A stretch of DNA of 32,538 nt. It comes from Nemertoderma westbladi. Lineage: Eukaryota > Xenacoelomorpha > Nemertodermatida > Nemertodermatidae. The first letter of the stretch is position 1, and each line of letters begins with the position of its first letter. The position numbers and the translations under genes were made by a program. A model generated the notes under the pieces. That model was not told where the DNA came from, did no database searches, and saw only the letters and a program-made list of their open reading frames with translations. Positions 1 through 9,602 of this stretch are shown in pieces. The DNA is taken from positions 1 through 32,538 of the forward strand of contig JAUCBJ010003310.1 in the NCBI GenBank assembly GCA_032718475.1, in the 5' to 3' direction.

Positions 1-17
1 CCCCCCTGGAAAATCTG

Positions 18-38
18 CCCCCCCCCCCCCCCCCCCCC
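18..38. repeat. poly(C) tract, 21 bp
   Basis: This is an uninterrupted run of 21 C. It is the first of several long G/C homopolymers in an otherwise AT-rich window. The others are at 15088-15108, 21724-21739, 24680-24693, 29328-29344 and 32179-32204. Bases 39-200 hold nothing recognisable. Confidence 0.9.
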
Positions 39-251
39 ACTTGTGGAAAGATTTTTTTATTCCATTCGCCAGGTCCCTCCGGTCAGCAGCTCAACACTTA
101 CAGTATATTAATCTTATAAATAATTAATCTATTTGGGTTTCAATTGCCGAAGGCTATTTTTAGATAATTTAAAAAATTATGTAGGCCAATGTACGTTAAA
201 TAAATATATAATAATAGACAACAATCTTCTAGACAACGACATTATATTTCT

Positions 252-775
252 ATGTGTAGATTTTGGAATAAGCTAGTTGGTATGAACCAATCCAGAATAG
301 CAAAAAAGGTTTTTAATTATGAATATGAAAATAACGATGGATGGTGTAGAGAATTAAAGGCTATATTTAATCTTGTCGAATTCGGTGATCATCAATACAA
401 TTCTAAAACTAAGTGCAATTTAAATGATTTTCTAAATGCTGTTCAAAATATTTCCATCATATTTGGAAGGCAGAAGTGCAAGAAAAACCGAAACTCAGGC
501 AGTATAAGAACTTCAAAACTAGTTACGGTGCAGAATTATATGTGAAATCTAATCTGCTAGGCAGAAAGCAACGGAGCCTTTTAGCTCAATTTAGATGCGG
601 CATTTTGCAGCTAAATGTAGAAGTGGGACGCTACCAAAATAAGCCTTTACAGAATAGAAAATGTAAATTGTGTATATTAGTTGTCCAATTTATGATGTTT
701 GTAGAAATTTATTTCCCGATATTATTACAACTTTTCAGGATTCTGATAAGAATATATTTTTAATGCAACATAAAC
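252..775 (+). pseudogene. Decayed C-terminal end of a LINE ORF2 (non-LTR retrotransposon)
   Basis: Two overlapping reading frames carry successive parts of one LINE protein tail. The first (from 252) reads RFWNKLVGM ... SRIAKKVFNYEYE ... WCRELKAIF. The second (from about 465) continues with EVQEKPKLRQYKNFKTSYG, then YVKSNLLGRKQRSLLAQFRCGI, ending near RKCKLC, a CxxC zinc-knuckle-like pair. This block order, ending in a Cys-rich motif, is familiar from the C-termini of jockey/CR1-type LINE proteins. The change of frame near 460-475 and a further shift after about 680 show that it is broken. The LINE 3' untranslated region appears to continue downstream and is interrupted by the foldback element at 932-1630. 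The 5' limit of the fragment cannot be fixed. Confidence 0.55.
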
Positions 776-931
776 AAATATATTCAGGACGAATTATTTA
801 AAAAATGTTAAATTCAGTGTAGATCAAGTTATTACTATTATTACAGTTAGGGTAAATCTTGTATGATTTAACGTGTATTATTGTATTTATTAGGGTAAAT
901 CTGATGTATTATCATTTTTGTAAGGATAGTT

Positions 932-1630
932 CTTTTTACAGAACACAGCAGACAGTAGAATACAGCAGAACACAATAGAATACAGGCGGAACATAGGCGA
1001 ACGCAGTTGTAATTAAAATCTACACCAAAAAATAACACACTTGGGAAAGTACCGGACTTAAACTGTAACTGTAACTGTAAGATGTCAATTACATATTGAA
1101 ATTAAATGGCGGTTTTCCATGTCCTCCAAAATAAATTACCTGATCAGAGTTGCCCGATCAGCTGTTCGGTTAGGCCTGTACCTGTTACTAGTCCAGCAGT
1201 CTGCCTGTCAGCCTGTTCCAGTACTGCAGTAGGCCTAGTGCTGTAGAGACATGTACAGACTGACAGACTGTACATTGTACAGGCAGACAGATGTAGGCAT
1301 TTACCGGCAATTACCGGGCACAGTGTAGAGTATATTACCAATGTACTGATGTAGGCCTACTCAGCTACCGGTACTGTCCTGCTGTAGAACTAACCAACTC
1401 TCCATGGTTACAGGATAATGAGAAGTAATTTATTTTGGAGGATATGGAAAACCGCCATTTAATTTAAATATGTAATTGACATCTTACAGTTGTATGATTA
1501 AATCCGGTACTTTCCCAAGTGTGTTATTTTTTGGTGTAGATTTTAATTACAGCTGTGTTCGCCTATGTTCCGCCTGTATTCTATTGTGTTCTGCTGTGTT
1601 CTACTGTGTTCTGCTGTGTTCTGTAAAAAG
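932..1630. mobile_element. Foldback/MITE-like element with about 206-bp inverted arms, inserted in the LINE 3' UTR
   Basis: Bases 932-1138 and 1426-1630 are inverted copies of each other. The outer end reads CTTTTTACAGAACACAGCAG on the left and its complement on the right. The inner ends lie at the AAATAAATTA / TAATTTATTT junctions. Agreement is roughly 90% over about 206 bp, with a unique middle of 287 bp rich in TGTACAG/CAGTCTG words. The direct repeat ATCATTTTTGTAAG flanks it at 911-924 and 1635-1648 and may be a target-site duplication, though 4-7 bp lie between it and each arm. No transposase ORF is present, so it is non-autonomous. The short antisense ORF at 1144-1341 is not supported as a gene. 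Confidence 0.8.
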
Positions 1631-1639
1631 ATATATCAT

Positions 1640-1796
1640 TTTTGTAAGATTTAAGGTGAATTTATATTATCTCTAAATCTGGTTCAATTTGTTATCTTTA
1701 TATTTTATGTGTTATTGTTTGCTGTCATGTAATCCATTGTTGGTTGGGGGCAAGAAGGCAAATGACATTAAATTTCTATCAATCAATCAATAGATA
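1640..1796 (+). mobile_element. LINE 3' terminus with (TCAA)n tail
   Basis: Downstream of the foldback insertion, the sequence ends in GGGGGCAAGAAGGCAAATGA, then CATTAAATTTC and then TATCAATCAATCAATA. A GGGCAAGAAGGCAA-like block leading into AAATTTC and short tandem TCAA units is a common 3' end of jockey/CR1-type LINEs. It fits the decayed ORF2 tail at 252-775. With the foldback element removed, the two parts read as one LINE 3' end on the plus strand. Confidence 0.5.
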
Positions 1797-1799
1797 CTG

Positions 1800-2740
1800 T
1801 ATTACTTATTGGTAAGCGAGGATGAGGCAGGGATGGAATCCATGAACTGTAGGTATATTTCCAATTGGAGTGTCGTTTCAGCCTATGGAAGTATTTATGG
1901 GCTTCTAATTGGCTGTTCCTTCAATAAGCTCACCTCATTGGCTAACGCTCTCCCATAGCCAAAAGGTGTGTGGGTTCAGCCCAATTGCCAGAAGGGGTGA
2001 CGCTTGAGGAATATCACTATTATTACTTGTAAATTTTACTTAGGCCTGCCTACTGCTTCATAAATCACAATTATTGGGACAATATGAATTATGGGACAAT
2101 ATTGCAGTGCAAGGGTTACAATAGTGCAAGTGCAAATAAATGGCATTAATACACCTTGGGTACCTATTTACCAGATTTATTATACTAGCTAGTTTTTGCT
2201 ATTTTTTTAATAAATATTATAGAAGATGTTCTACAGTAGCTACCAATGTTGATAAATATTTTTGTTCTTGAACACATTTTTTTTGTTCTAGAATATTTTT
2301 AGGAAACAATTATCATACAATCCTTATTTAAAAAAAATTTTATTCTCGATATTTTTACTCTCGATATTTTTACTCTTGAAATTTTTGCTCTCGATATTTT
2401 TACTCGATATTCACGATATTTTTGAACTCGCGATATTATCGTTATTTTTCAACACTCGATGTTGTTGAAGCCTTTGAACCTTAGTATGTTTCGCCGGTTT
2501 TTAATTTAATTTAAATTTAATTTTAATGTAAATTCAATTTTTATTTAATTATTAATATGCACCAACTGTAAGTACTGTAAGTAAACTTAATAAATTTTAA
2601 TTATTTTACTAATTATACTGCAGTCGTGATACACCAGTGGGACAGTTTAATTTGTATTCACTGCGACTACTGTACAGTACATGCAACAAACATTGTAAAA
2701 CATTTAATGACTAAGTTTTGATCAAGTGAAAAAATCGCAC
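1800..2740. other. Intergenic, AT-rich, no gene seen
   Basis: I see no coding frame of note here. Bases 2344-2403 hold a short minisatellite. The rest is AT-rich sequence with runs such as TTTAATTTAATTTAAATTTA near 2500-2520. Confidence 0.6.
2344..2403 (+). repeat. 15-bp minisatellite, 4 units
   Basis: The unit TCTCGATATTTTTAC is repeated four times in tandem (the third copy is TCTTGAAATTTTTGC). Degenerate CGATATT copies follow to about 2440. Confidence 0.85.
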
Positions 2741-3250
2741 ATGCCACTACTACTACTATAATCGGCCTGCTTCATTGAAGAATGCTCAATGAGATGCTAC
2801 AGTATGCTTTACTTAACAAAAATATTATTGGCCACCACCATGCAATCCACAATTGGCATGCAAGCTCCAATGCAACGTGCCTCACCTGACTCTGGAGTCG
2901 TCCACATGCTCAAGCATACCATCCTTTGAACTTATGTTTATACTGTACGATCACGATCAGACATTTGCCGGGGACTTTCAAAGTTAACTGACAAATTTTG
3001 GCTTTCTTGGAGTTAACAAAAAGAACAACACTACTCGATTTATGGAGCCAGTAGTTATGGTGTTACCATCATCCCATCTTCATTATGATGATATAAGGAT
3101 ATGCGTAGAACATAGTCAATCACAATTAATTATGAACATGAAAGGTGCAAGGGTGTCTCAAAGGTCTTGAAGAAGTGAACAAAGATAACAACCACATGTC
3201 TGTCTTTCTTATTTTTTGATAACTCTTCAATTATCTTATCAATTATCGCA
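2740..3250 (-). mobile_element. Internally deleted antisense copy of the RTE-like LINE
   Basis: Read on the minus strand, this stretch aligns piecewise with the intact LINE at 17539-21294. About 3240-3160 matches 20090-20165 (ATTGAAGAGTTATCAAAAAA, then the VIFVDFFKAF-coding block). About 3160-3050 matches 20325-20450 (TTGACTATGTTCTACGCAT). About 3030-2900 matches 20565-20715 (GGATGGTATGCTTGAGCATG). The low end, ending in GCCGATTATAGTAGTAGTAG, matches the LINE 3' end near 21280-21294. Segments equivalent to about 20170-20320 and 20450-20555 are missing, as is most of the region after 20730. The copy is dead, but it proves that the LINE family is multicopy and helps define its 3' end. Confidence 0.8.
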
Positions 3251-3891
3251 CATTGGCAATACCCTTTAAACAGCGTTTGCACCAATTTGTTGTGATTATA
3301 TTGCTTATAGAAAAGTATGCTATAGTGAATCCAAACTTCCCCCTTTGAGATATACAGTACTTAAGACACGCTAGGATGTCGGGGAAATATTTAGTTTATC
3401 AGTTACTGCCACACTTTGCTTGCATTGAACCTATCCTATACTAAGTATTTATTGATTACTCTTATTATTATTATTGATTATAGATAATAATCCGTAACTC
3501 TAAAACTGTGTCATCATGCAAACAAAATTCAAACTAAATACGATTGAATGATCAAACTAAAGACGATTGATGGCCATGTAATTAATTTTATATATCAACT
3601 ATAATATAATATCAACTATTTGGGGAGGCTTCTAAGTTAAACCCAAACCAATTAATGTTGTGTATACAGTATAATAACACTAATAATAAATTAAATATCT
3701 CATATATATTAATTTTTTTTTGATGCCTGTAGCTGTATCACTTCACAACTAAAATGAACTTTTGTTTCCCAATTCATACTGTCATAGTCAATGATAGTTC
3801 AAGGTTGTCTGCCTGGACAGGTGGATGCAGGTTGTAATCTAAACACAGAAACAGGTACCATAGGCCTCCCGCAAACTGTACGAAATCGAAA

Positions 3892-5556
3892 ATGATTCAT
3901 CATGTACCGGTAACGCAGTCAGCGGGAAACACTGCCGCACAACAACCCTCGTCTACAACCATCACCGGTGCGCCGGCCGATTCCAGTATGAACCTCGATT
4001 CGATTCGACAAGTCCGTGAACGTTTAAAGGAACATTGCGATGCAAACAACTGCGAATTCGAAGCGACAGATATGGACTTGTTGAATAGCCTGGATTGGTG
4101 GATATGGAAGTTTCTTGTAGTCAGGGATACGAACATAGATAAAACCGTTCGAACCATCATTAACGCATTAGCCTGGAGAAAGGAGTTCAACGTCAAATCC
4201 TTGACCGAAAGTCATTTCCCTATTACTCTATTCCAAACCGCTATCATATACCCTCATAGTGAGGACAAGCAGGGTTCCAAAATACTCTGGTTACACGTAC
4301 AAAAATACGATAAAACGCAGTACTTGTTGTACCAACAGCTGTTGGTTTACTGGTTCGAGAAACTGTATTTCTCAAACAGGGGCGCTCCCATTGTGGTTAT
4401 GCTGGACATGCAGGGCTGCGGGATGGGTAACTTAGATCTCAGCTTTATTCGCTTTCTCATCAATTGTTTCCTACTTTATTACCCTGGGTTTCTCTCATAT
4501 TTAATCAACTTCGAGATGCCTTGGTTGTTTACCGCGGCGTGGAAGATCGTTAAGAGTTGGCTCGATAAACAGTCCGCGTCCTACGTATTGTTCGCCACTA
4601 AGAAGGATATACAGCGGTTTATTTCACCGGAAAATCTACTTAGACAATTAGGGGGCAAAGATCCCTATCAGTATAGCTATATACCGCCGGACGAACGAGC
4701 CGAAATGATGGACGACCTCGTAGATGGGCTGGAAGCGGAACTGGACGCGTCCACAAACAGCGGCCCCTCCGGGAAACGGGTCACGTTCAGTAACGACAGA
4801 GCGTTACTACCGCGTACGGGTTCGCTGAGTAGCGATAACGGTTCGGTAGTCACGGATAGTGCGGCGATAGTCGAGGGTGGCGATAGTACACCGATAGTCG
4901 CACTGGATGATAGCACACCCGTTGTTGTTCACCAAACTAAACACAAACCTCGTAGGTTGTCGAAGTCCAGTAAATCGACCTCCTTTATAAAGATAAACCC
5001 CGAATTCGAATTATTGTTTCGAGTTACCGACTCGAATAAAGAGACGAAAGCCACGTTGACGCTCAACAATGCGTCTAGCGACCGCTTGGTGGCGTTCAAG
5101 ATAAAGACGACGGCCCCGGAGTCCTACAAGGTACGACCGAGCTCAGGCCCGCTGCCACCCGGCGGAGTTATCGAGGTATCCATCCTCCTACAGCCCGGGT
5201 TCGAATCCTTCTCCTTTATGGATAAATTCCTGGTTATGTCGGCCCCGGTCGAGTCGCAGCAACGGGGGTTGGGCATCGACGCGTTCTGGAAGTCGGTCCC
5301 TGTCGCCACTGTTACCGAGCACCGACTGCGAGCTCGTAGCGTCGTGGTCACCCCGTCAGCCAATCAGCAGTCTCCCCCACCGGACTACACCTCCAAGGTA
5401 GCCAATAAGATTGCTCGGTTAGAGGCGCGACTGGGGGCTGTTGACCTAAAGCTCAATGTAATACTACTCATTCAATCTCTCCTACTTTCTCTATTATTTG
5501 GATTTATAATATTTTGGGCTTTCAGAGGCGATACAACCACTCATACCGAACAGTAA
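3892..5556 (+). CDS. MOSPD2: MOSPD2-like protein: CRAL-TRIO, MSP and C-terminal membrane anchor
   Basis: The 554-residue intronless frame has the MOSPD2 domain order. The CRAL-TRIO domain lies at about residues 45-255 (WKFLVVRDTNIDKTV, then LDMQGCGMGNLDLSF, then FEMPWLFTAAWKIVKSWL). A low-complexity Ser/Thr/Asp linker follows at 280-365. The MSP (VAP-like) domain lies at about 364-480, with KTTAPESYKVRPSSG matching the conserved phospholipid/FFAT-binding strand of VAP-family MSP domains. A hydrophobic anchor at about 521-544 is followed by a short polar tail. In vertebrates MOSPD2 is an ER tail-anchored tether that binds FFAT motifs on partner organelles. The length is close to the vertebrate protein of about 520 residues. 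The ATG at 3892 is the first in frame and leaves a 45-residue leader. Base composition is clearly GC-richer than the flanks. No poly(A) tail or target duplication marks it as a retrocopy. Confidence 0.92.
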   Translation: MIHHVPVTQSAGNTAAQQPSSTTITGAPADSSMNLDSIRQVRERLKEHCDANNCEFEATDMDLLNSLDWWIWKFLVVRDTNIDKTVRTIINALAWRKEFNVKSLTESHFPITLFQTAIIYPHSEDKQGSKILWLHVQKYDKTQYLLYQQLLVYWFEKLYFSNRGAPIVVMLDMQGCGMGNLDLSFIRFLINCFLLYYPGFLSYLINFEMPWLFTAAWKIVKSWLDKQSASYVLFATKKDIQRFISPENLLRQLGGKDPYQYSYIPPDERAEMMDDLVDGLEAELDASTNSGPSGKRVTFSNDRALLPRTGSLSSDNGSVVTDSAAIVEGGDSTPIVALDDSTPVVVHQTKHKPRRLSKSSKSTSFIKINPEFELLFRVTDSNKETKATLTLNNASSDRLVAFKIKTTAPESYKVRPSSGPLPPGGVIEVSILLQPGFESFSFMDKFLVMSAPVESQQRGLGIDAFWKSVPVATVTEHRLRARSVVVTPSANQQSPPPDYTSKVANKIARLEARLGAVDLKLNVILLIQSLLLSLLFGFIIFWAFRGDTTTHTEQ

Positions 5557-5656
5557 CGGATTATTTAATCCGTACTGTTCGGCTTACTTTATCGTTTCCG
5601 GGTCTTCTACTTCGCGACTCTCTACCTACTTCACCGGGGCGAAATCCGGGCCTAAT

Positions 5657-5662
5657 AATAAA
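5657..5662 (+). terminator. Candidate polyadenylation signal for the MOSPD2-like gene
   Basis: The first AATAAA lies about 100 bp after the stop codon, just before two ACTAAAAAAAATCGATTTTA-like repeats. Further AATAAA hexamers occur within the next 600 bp, so the site actually used is uncertain. Confidence 0.45.
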
Positions 5663-5699
5663 AAAAATCGATTTTACTAAAAAAAATCGATTTTACACA

Positions 5700-6610
5700 A
5701 AAAAAAGACGTTTTCTGGATATTCGAAGTGACAACATTGGGATTTGTGAAAAATAGTTATAGTTCTTTCCATTTTTTCCGCGCATCGCAAGATTACAACA
5801 ACTACGAGTTTGTTTTTCTATTAGAAAATCTATTAGTTATTTTTCTCTACGTATATAGTTTTATCGTTTAATTATAATTTAATAATTGTTGCTGTAGCGT
5901 TCGTTAGGTTTGTACCGGATCCCACAATATGGAGTTTTTGTGTTTATGTTTCGTCGGGAAAAAATTTTATTAATAATAAAGTTACGTAAATCCCGCCGTG
6001 GAAAGTAAACCTACTTTACTTATTGTGTCCTATAAAGTGCTTCTTTATACGACGCGATATAAATTTCGATCAAACTAAATATTTCATTTCGGAAATAAAT
6101 TAACTAAAATATGTTATTTTTATAAATGCAATTTGTTTGGATGACATATTTTACGAATGGCTTATCACATCAGGTACATTCCTAATTGATTGTGTTTATA
6201 TAATCTCTCTGTAAGTATATAATGCTACTATTGGTGCTCAACTTTCTACTTTTTGTGTTATTTATTATAGAAAATTTCAATAAATTATTGTAATTTCTCG
6301 TATTATATTAAATTTTTTCGATTAAATTAAATGTTTTCTATTCTGATTTCTATCACTTTGTCTGCAGTCGGCCTGCCGTCGGTCTGCAGTGGCCATTCGC
6401 CATGCCATATTGTCCCTCTCACAAAGGATCATGCGATACTCGAAACGGGATCCGCTGCTGTAACGAATGAGATTACTCATATTTATTATTAGGAACTACT
6501 AAGACTATGCTGCATTGCAGCTGCATTATACATATTACACATATATTAAGAATGCTGTGCCGGCTTGTCGACAAAATTGCGCCGCCACAATTCTCTAACA
6601 CCCATGACAT
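5700..6610. other. Intergenic, no gene seen
   Basis: AT-rich DNA follows the MOSPD2-like gene and probably includes its 3' untranslated region up to one of several AATAAA hexamers. I see no conserved coding frame. Confidence 0.5.
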
Positions 6611-6639
6611 TCCATATCACCCATGTTTATACGCTTTGC

Positions 6640-6840
6640 AGCGAACAACAAAAAAGTTCCCCAATTTGAGTCAAAAATAATAGCCTACATGTGCTGTACT
6701 TCGCTGGGATAAAACACGTGACGCACATTGACCTCAAATGAAAATAGTGATCATCAGCGCAATTAACCGGAAGTGAAATAATGCATAGTTTATTGTTTTG
6801 GTTAGAAAACACCGCCACTGTAACCTGCTCATTTCCCTTA
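6640..6840 (-). repeat. Dispersed repeat (GGTTACAG...ACCAAAACAATAAAC family), extended copy
   Basis: Read on the minus strand, the core at 6836-6788 begins GGAAATGAGCAGGTTACAGT and runs through GGCGGTGTTTTCTAACC to AAAACAATAAAC. The next 120 bp (CATTATTTCACTT, AATTGCGCTGATGATCA, TTTGAGGTCAATGTGCG, GGCTATTATTT) also match the copy at 27880-28065. The homology is therefore a repeat unit of about 200 bp, not just a short motif. No open frame is conserved between the two copies. Confidence 0.75.
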
Positions 6841-7274
6841 ATCTTTTTAATTTAATTAATTTTTCAACTTCAACTGTATTTATTCGCGATCTAACTCTAT
6901 AAAAACACAAACATTCTAAATTTAAGATATTATGTAATGGTGTGACATCGCAGGACGCATCAATTCGCAGAGTGAGTAGAGCGGTGGACGCCCTCTGAAT
7001 GTGAAATTATGAAAGGATATGATACGGTCACACAAGCTAAGCTGCCTCATCAGACCACCCCAAAGACCACTACACCCTGACCCCACAAGCTAAAACCACC
7101 CCGGACTGTAGAAACCCTAAAACACACAAAGATTGCTACAGCAATGATATTGTGAGAAAATTGGAAGGAAGACATGAAAGAAAAACAGTAACTCCATTTA
7201 GGTTTTTTTTAAATATATTGAAATAACAAACAAACGTCTGTCTGTATATACTTGCATTTAACGAGCTACAGTAC

Positions 7275-7440
7275 TAGACATGGTAATTTAACTTTTGATT
7301 TGTGCTATATTTTGAGGTAATTTGTTCCACAAGATGGTTCCACTCCGACAATCAAATTTTTCCGTGGAATGAATAATTGTCTCCTTTGTGCTCGTGTCCC
7401 GTGCGAATCTAAGTTACTACAGTAGATCGCATGAAAAGCT
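7275..7440 (-). pseudogene. Remnant of a LINE ORF2 C-terminus
   Basis: On the minus strand, two adjacent frames read NLDSHGTRAQRRQLFIPRKN and then RSGTILWNKLPQNI. The order LFIPR...N then RSG..LWN.LP is typical of the last 50 residues of many LINE reverse transcriptase proteins. A frame change between the two parts makes it a dead fragment. Its family cannot be set from so little. Confidence 0.45.
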
Positions 7441-7449
7441 TTGAGCATT

Positions 7450-8870
7450 TGTTTTATGTGCAAAACATTCCTAGAGTATCTGGAAACAGTAAGATATGTT
7501 GGATTGGTAAAATGTTTAATTCCTTATAGATAAGGAAATGAATGATTCTCTCTGTCAACGAATGTTATGCACCGAATTATTTTATTAATTAACCCTTACC
7601 TGTATTTTTTTAATGTGGGTCTTTCTCGCACTGCCTCAGACTGTTAAACATAAGCAGTAGGAGGGAAGAGCACCGAGGAATCCGTGGGGAGTGCAATTTA
7701 AAGGAGAACGTTTGGGTTTGGCGTTTCCATGGATACACCTTAAGATAGACAATTGAAAACTGCACCTACTGTTGTATTTAGTCCAATTCTAGCCTACATG
7801 CTGCTTTGCTATGAAGGAAAGTATGTTATTCCCACTTGTTTTCTAGAAATGATACATCTCTCTTTTTTGGATGACTCCTATTTAATTGATTTTAAAATTC
7901 ACAAATAAATGTGATACTTTTCTGGTGGAGAAATTATTCTGCTTCAAAATTAGGTATGGATGATTACGTCACTGGTCTGCACTTTTCGTACACAATGCAT
8001 TTTTCAAAAAATGGAGTAGTAGGAGTAGCTTGAATCAATAATTGAGGGGTAGGAGGGTTGAACCATTTTCTATTGGTTGACCTGGCTACTTATCTACAGA
8101 TATGGAGGGTATTTAATAGGACTAATTGACTACATTTGACTAATTGACGACATTGACTCAGTGTTACTTTCTTGTCAACCCGTGGTGACAGGTACAGGGT
8201 CAGGGACAGGGGACAGGTAGTAGATAATATTATTGGCAAATAAAAAAACTACAGTTATTGATGGAGATAGAGAGTTTATTTGACAAAAGTGAGATGTCAC
8301 TGGCAGACAAACAATGAAAATACACTGACAAACAGACAAAAATACTAATTTTCATGGACATATTTTCCTTTGCTAACATTGCTTCTATGGGTGGTTCATA
8401 GGGTAGGAGGCGTGAACCAGATAACTCAACTCGGGAAAACGCTTATTTCTCATATAATACATGATTTTAGCGCCTTAATATGTATTCCAATAGATGCGGA
8501 ATAGATTGTTTTATATATTTGTGTAATTTCAACTTGAGGCTACGATGTGGAACAGAACAAATAAATTTTTTGTAAATTTTGGTTCAACTCTCTGCACGAA
8601 TGCTTTAACGCGAATGTGTAAGGGACAACCCAGGGCGCATCTCTGCATTGCATCCTAAAATTGTAGCTAAATGAGTAACTGGAGTTTCTTTTGGGTGTAT
8701 AGTTCTGGATGGACTACACTGGAAATTAGTCGTCAGACTTTGTGCGTAATCCTTATCCTTGGCCTGAGGGCCACATTTTTTAGCCGCTAAGAATCGTGAT
8801 GCCAAGTGCTTCATTTCATCTCCAAAATGTTCTGCTTTCCTTAAACTTTGTCATGGTATATGAGTTGGTG
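7450..8870. other. Intergenic, no gene seen
   Basis: Neither strand shows a convincing reading frame. Local direct repeats such as ACTAATTGACTACATTTGACTAATTGAC near 8120-8155 are the only structure I noticed; its 20-bp pieces are simple near-copies. Confidence 0.5.
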
Positions 8871-8871
8871 A

Positions 8872-9224
8872 TTAAACGGGATCAGACTTTTAGGGATCGG
8901 GATTATCACTCTCGGGATCCCGATTTTCGGGATTGCAATTTTGGATTAAATTCCATAAAGATAATTCCTTAAAAAGAGGCGGATTTTGGGTAACACTCAC
9001 TTTATCTTACACACAAAGTTATATTTATATTATTATATTAATATTTTGAATTCATTACTGAATGATTTACTGACATAAAAATTCGATATAATCAAAACAT
9101 TTCCGTTCTGCTGGAACTATTTATCAGATATTCAAGAAATTTATTTCACTATTTATATGTATACTTCAGGATCCCGGTCCAAATAAGTCGGGATCGGGAT
9201 TGGATTTTTCTGGATCCCGTTTAA
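8872..9224. mobile_element. TTAA-bounded MITE, 353 bp
   Basis: The left end TTAAACGGGATC (8872-8883) and right end GATCCCGTTTAA (9213-9224) are perfect inverted copies. Both subterminal regions carry further GGGATCGGGAT and CGGGATCC words in inverted order. If TTAA is the target duplication, the ends fit piggyBac- or Kolobok-type transposition. There is no ORF, so it is non-autonomous. Confidence 0.6.
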
Positions 9225-9602
9225 CCCTAGGTTTCCGGTGCGGATAACTGGGGCATTTTGCTCCAGCTTCCTTTCCTAGCCCCATACACTACAATGAGTT
9301 CTGTATCCGTGTTTCACCAACCCCGTATGTGTCAGCGCAATGATTATGTTGAAATGGGAGAAGAGAAAATTTAATAAATTAGTGTTTATAAGCCAATATT
9401 TGTTTCACATTGACAACCGGTTGACAAGCACAATTGAAAACGGAGTGATCGTGTGTAATGCATAGACAAAGAACAATAATAACCAAAAATAATAGAAAAA
9501 AACTCTTAAAACGTTGATTACAGTTTTAGTAGAATGAATGGTAGGATACGCCTAAAGTAGACAGACAGACAGACAGTGTTACATCCAATGATAGTTAGCT
9601 AC

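Noticed and set aside
2740-2900. Possible Harbinger-type nuclease fragment on the minus strand
   Set aside because: The likeness was weak, and the stretch aligns better with the RTE-like LINE and its 3' end.
3892-5556. MOSPD2-like gene as a recent retrocopy
   Set aside because: No 3' poly(A) tract with flanking direct repeats is visible and the frame is intact. Intron absence is shared by unrelated neighbours.
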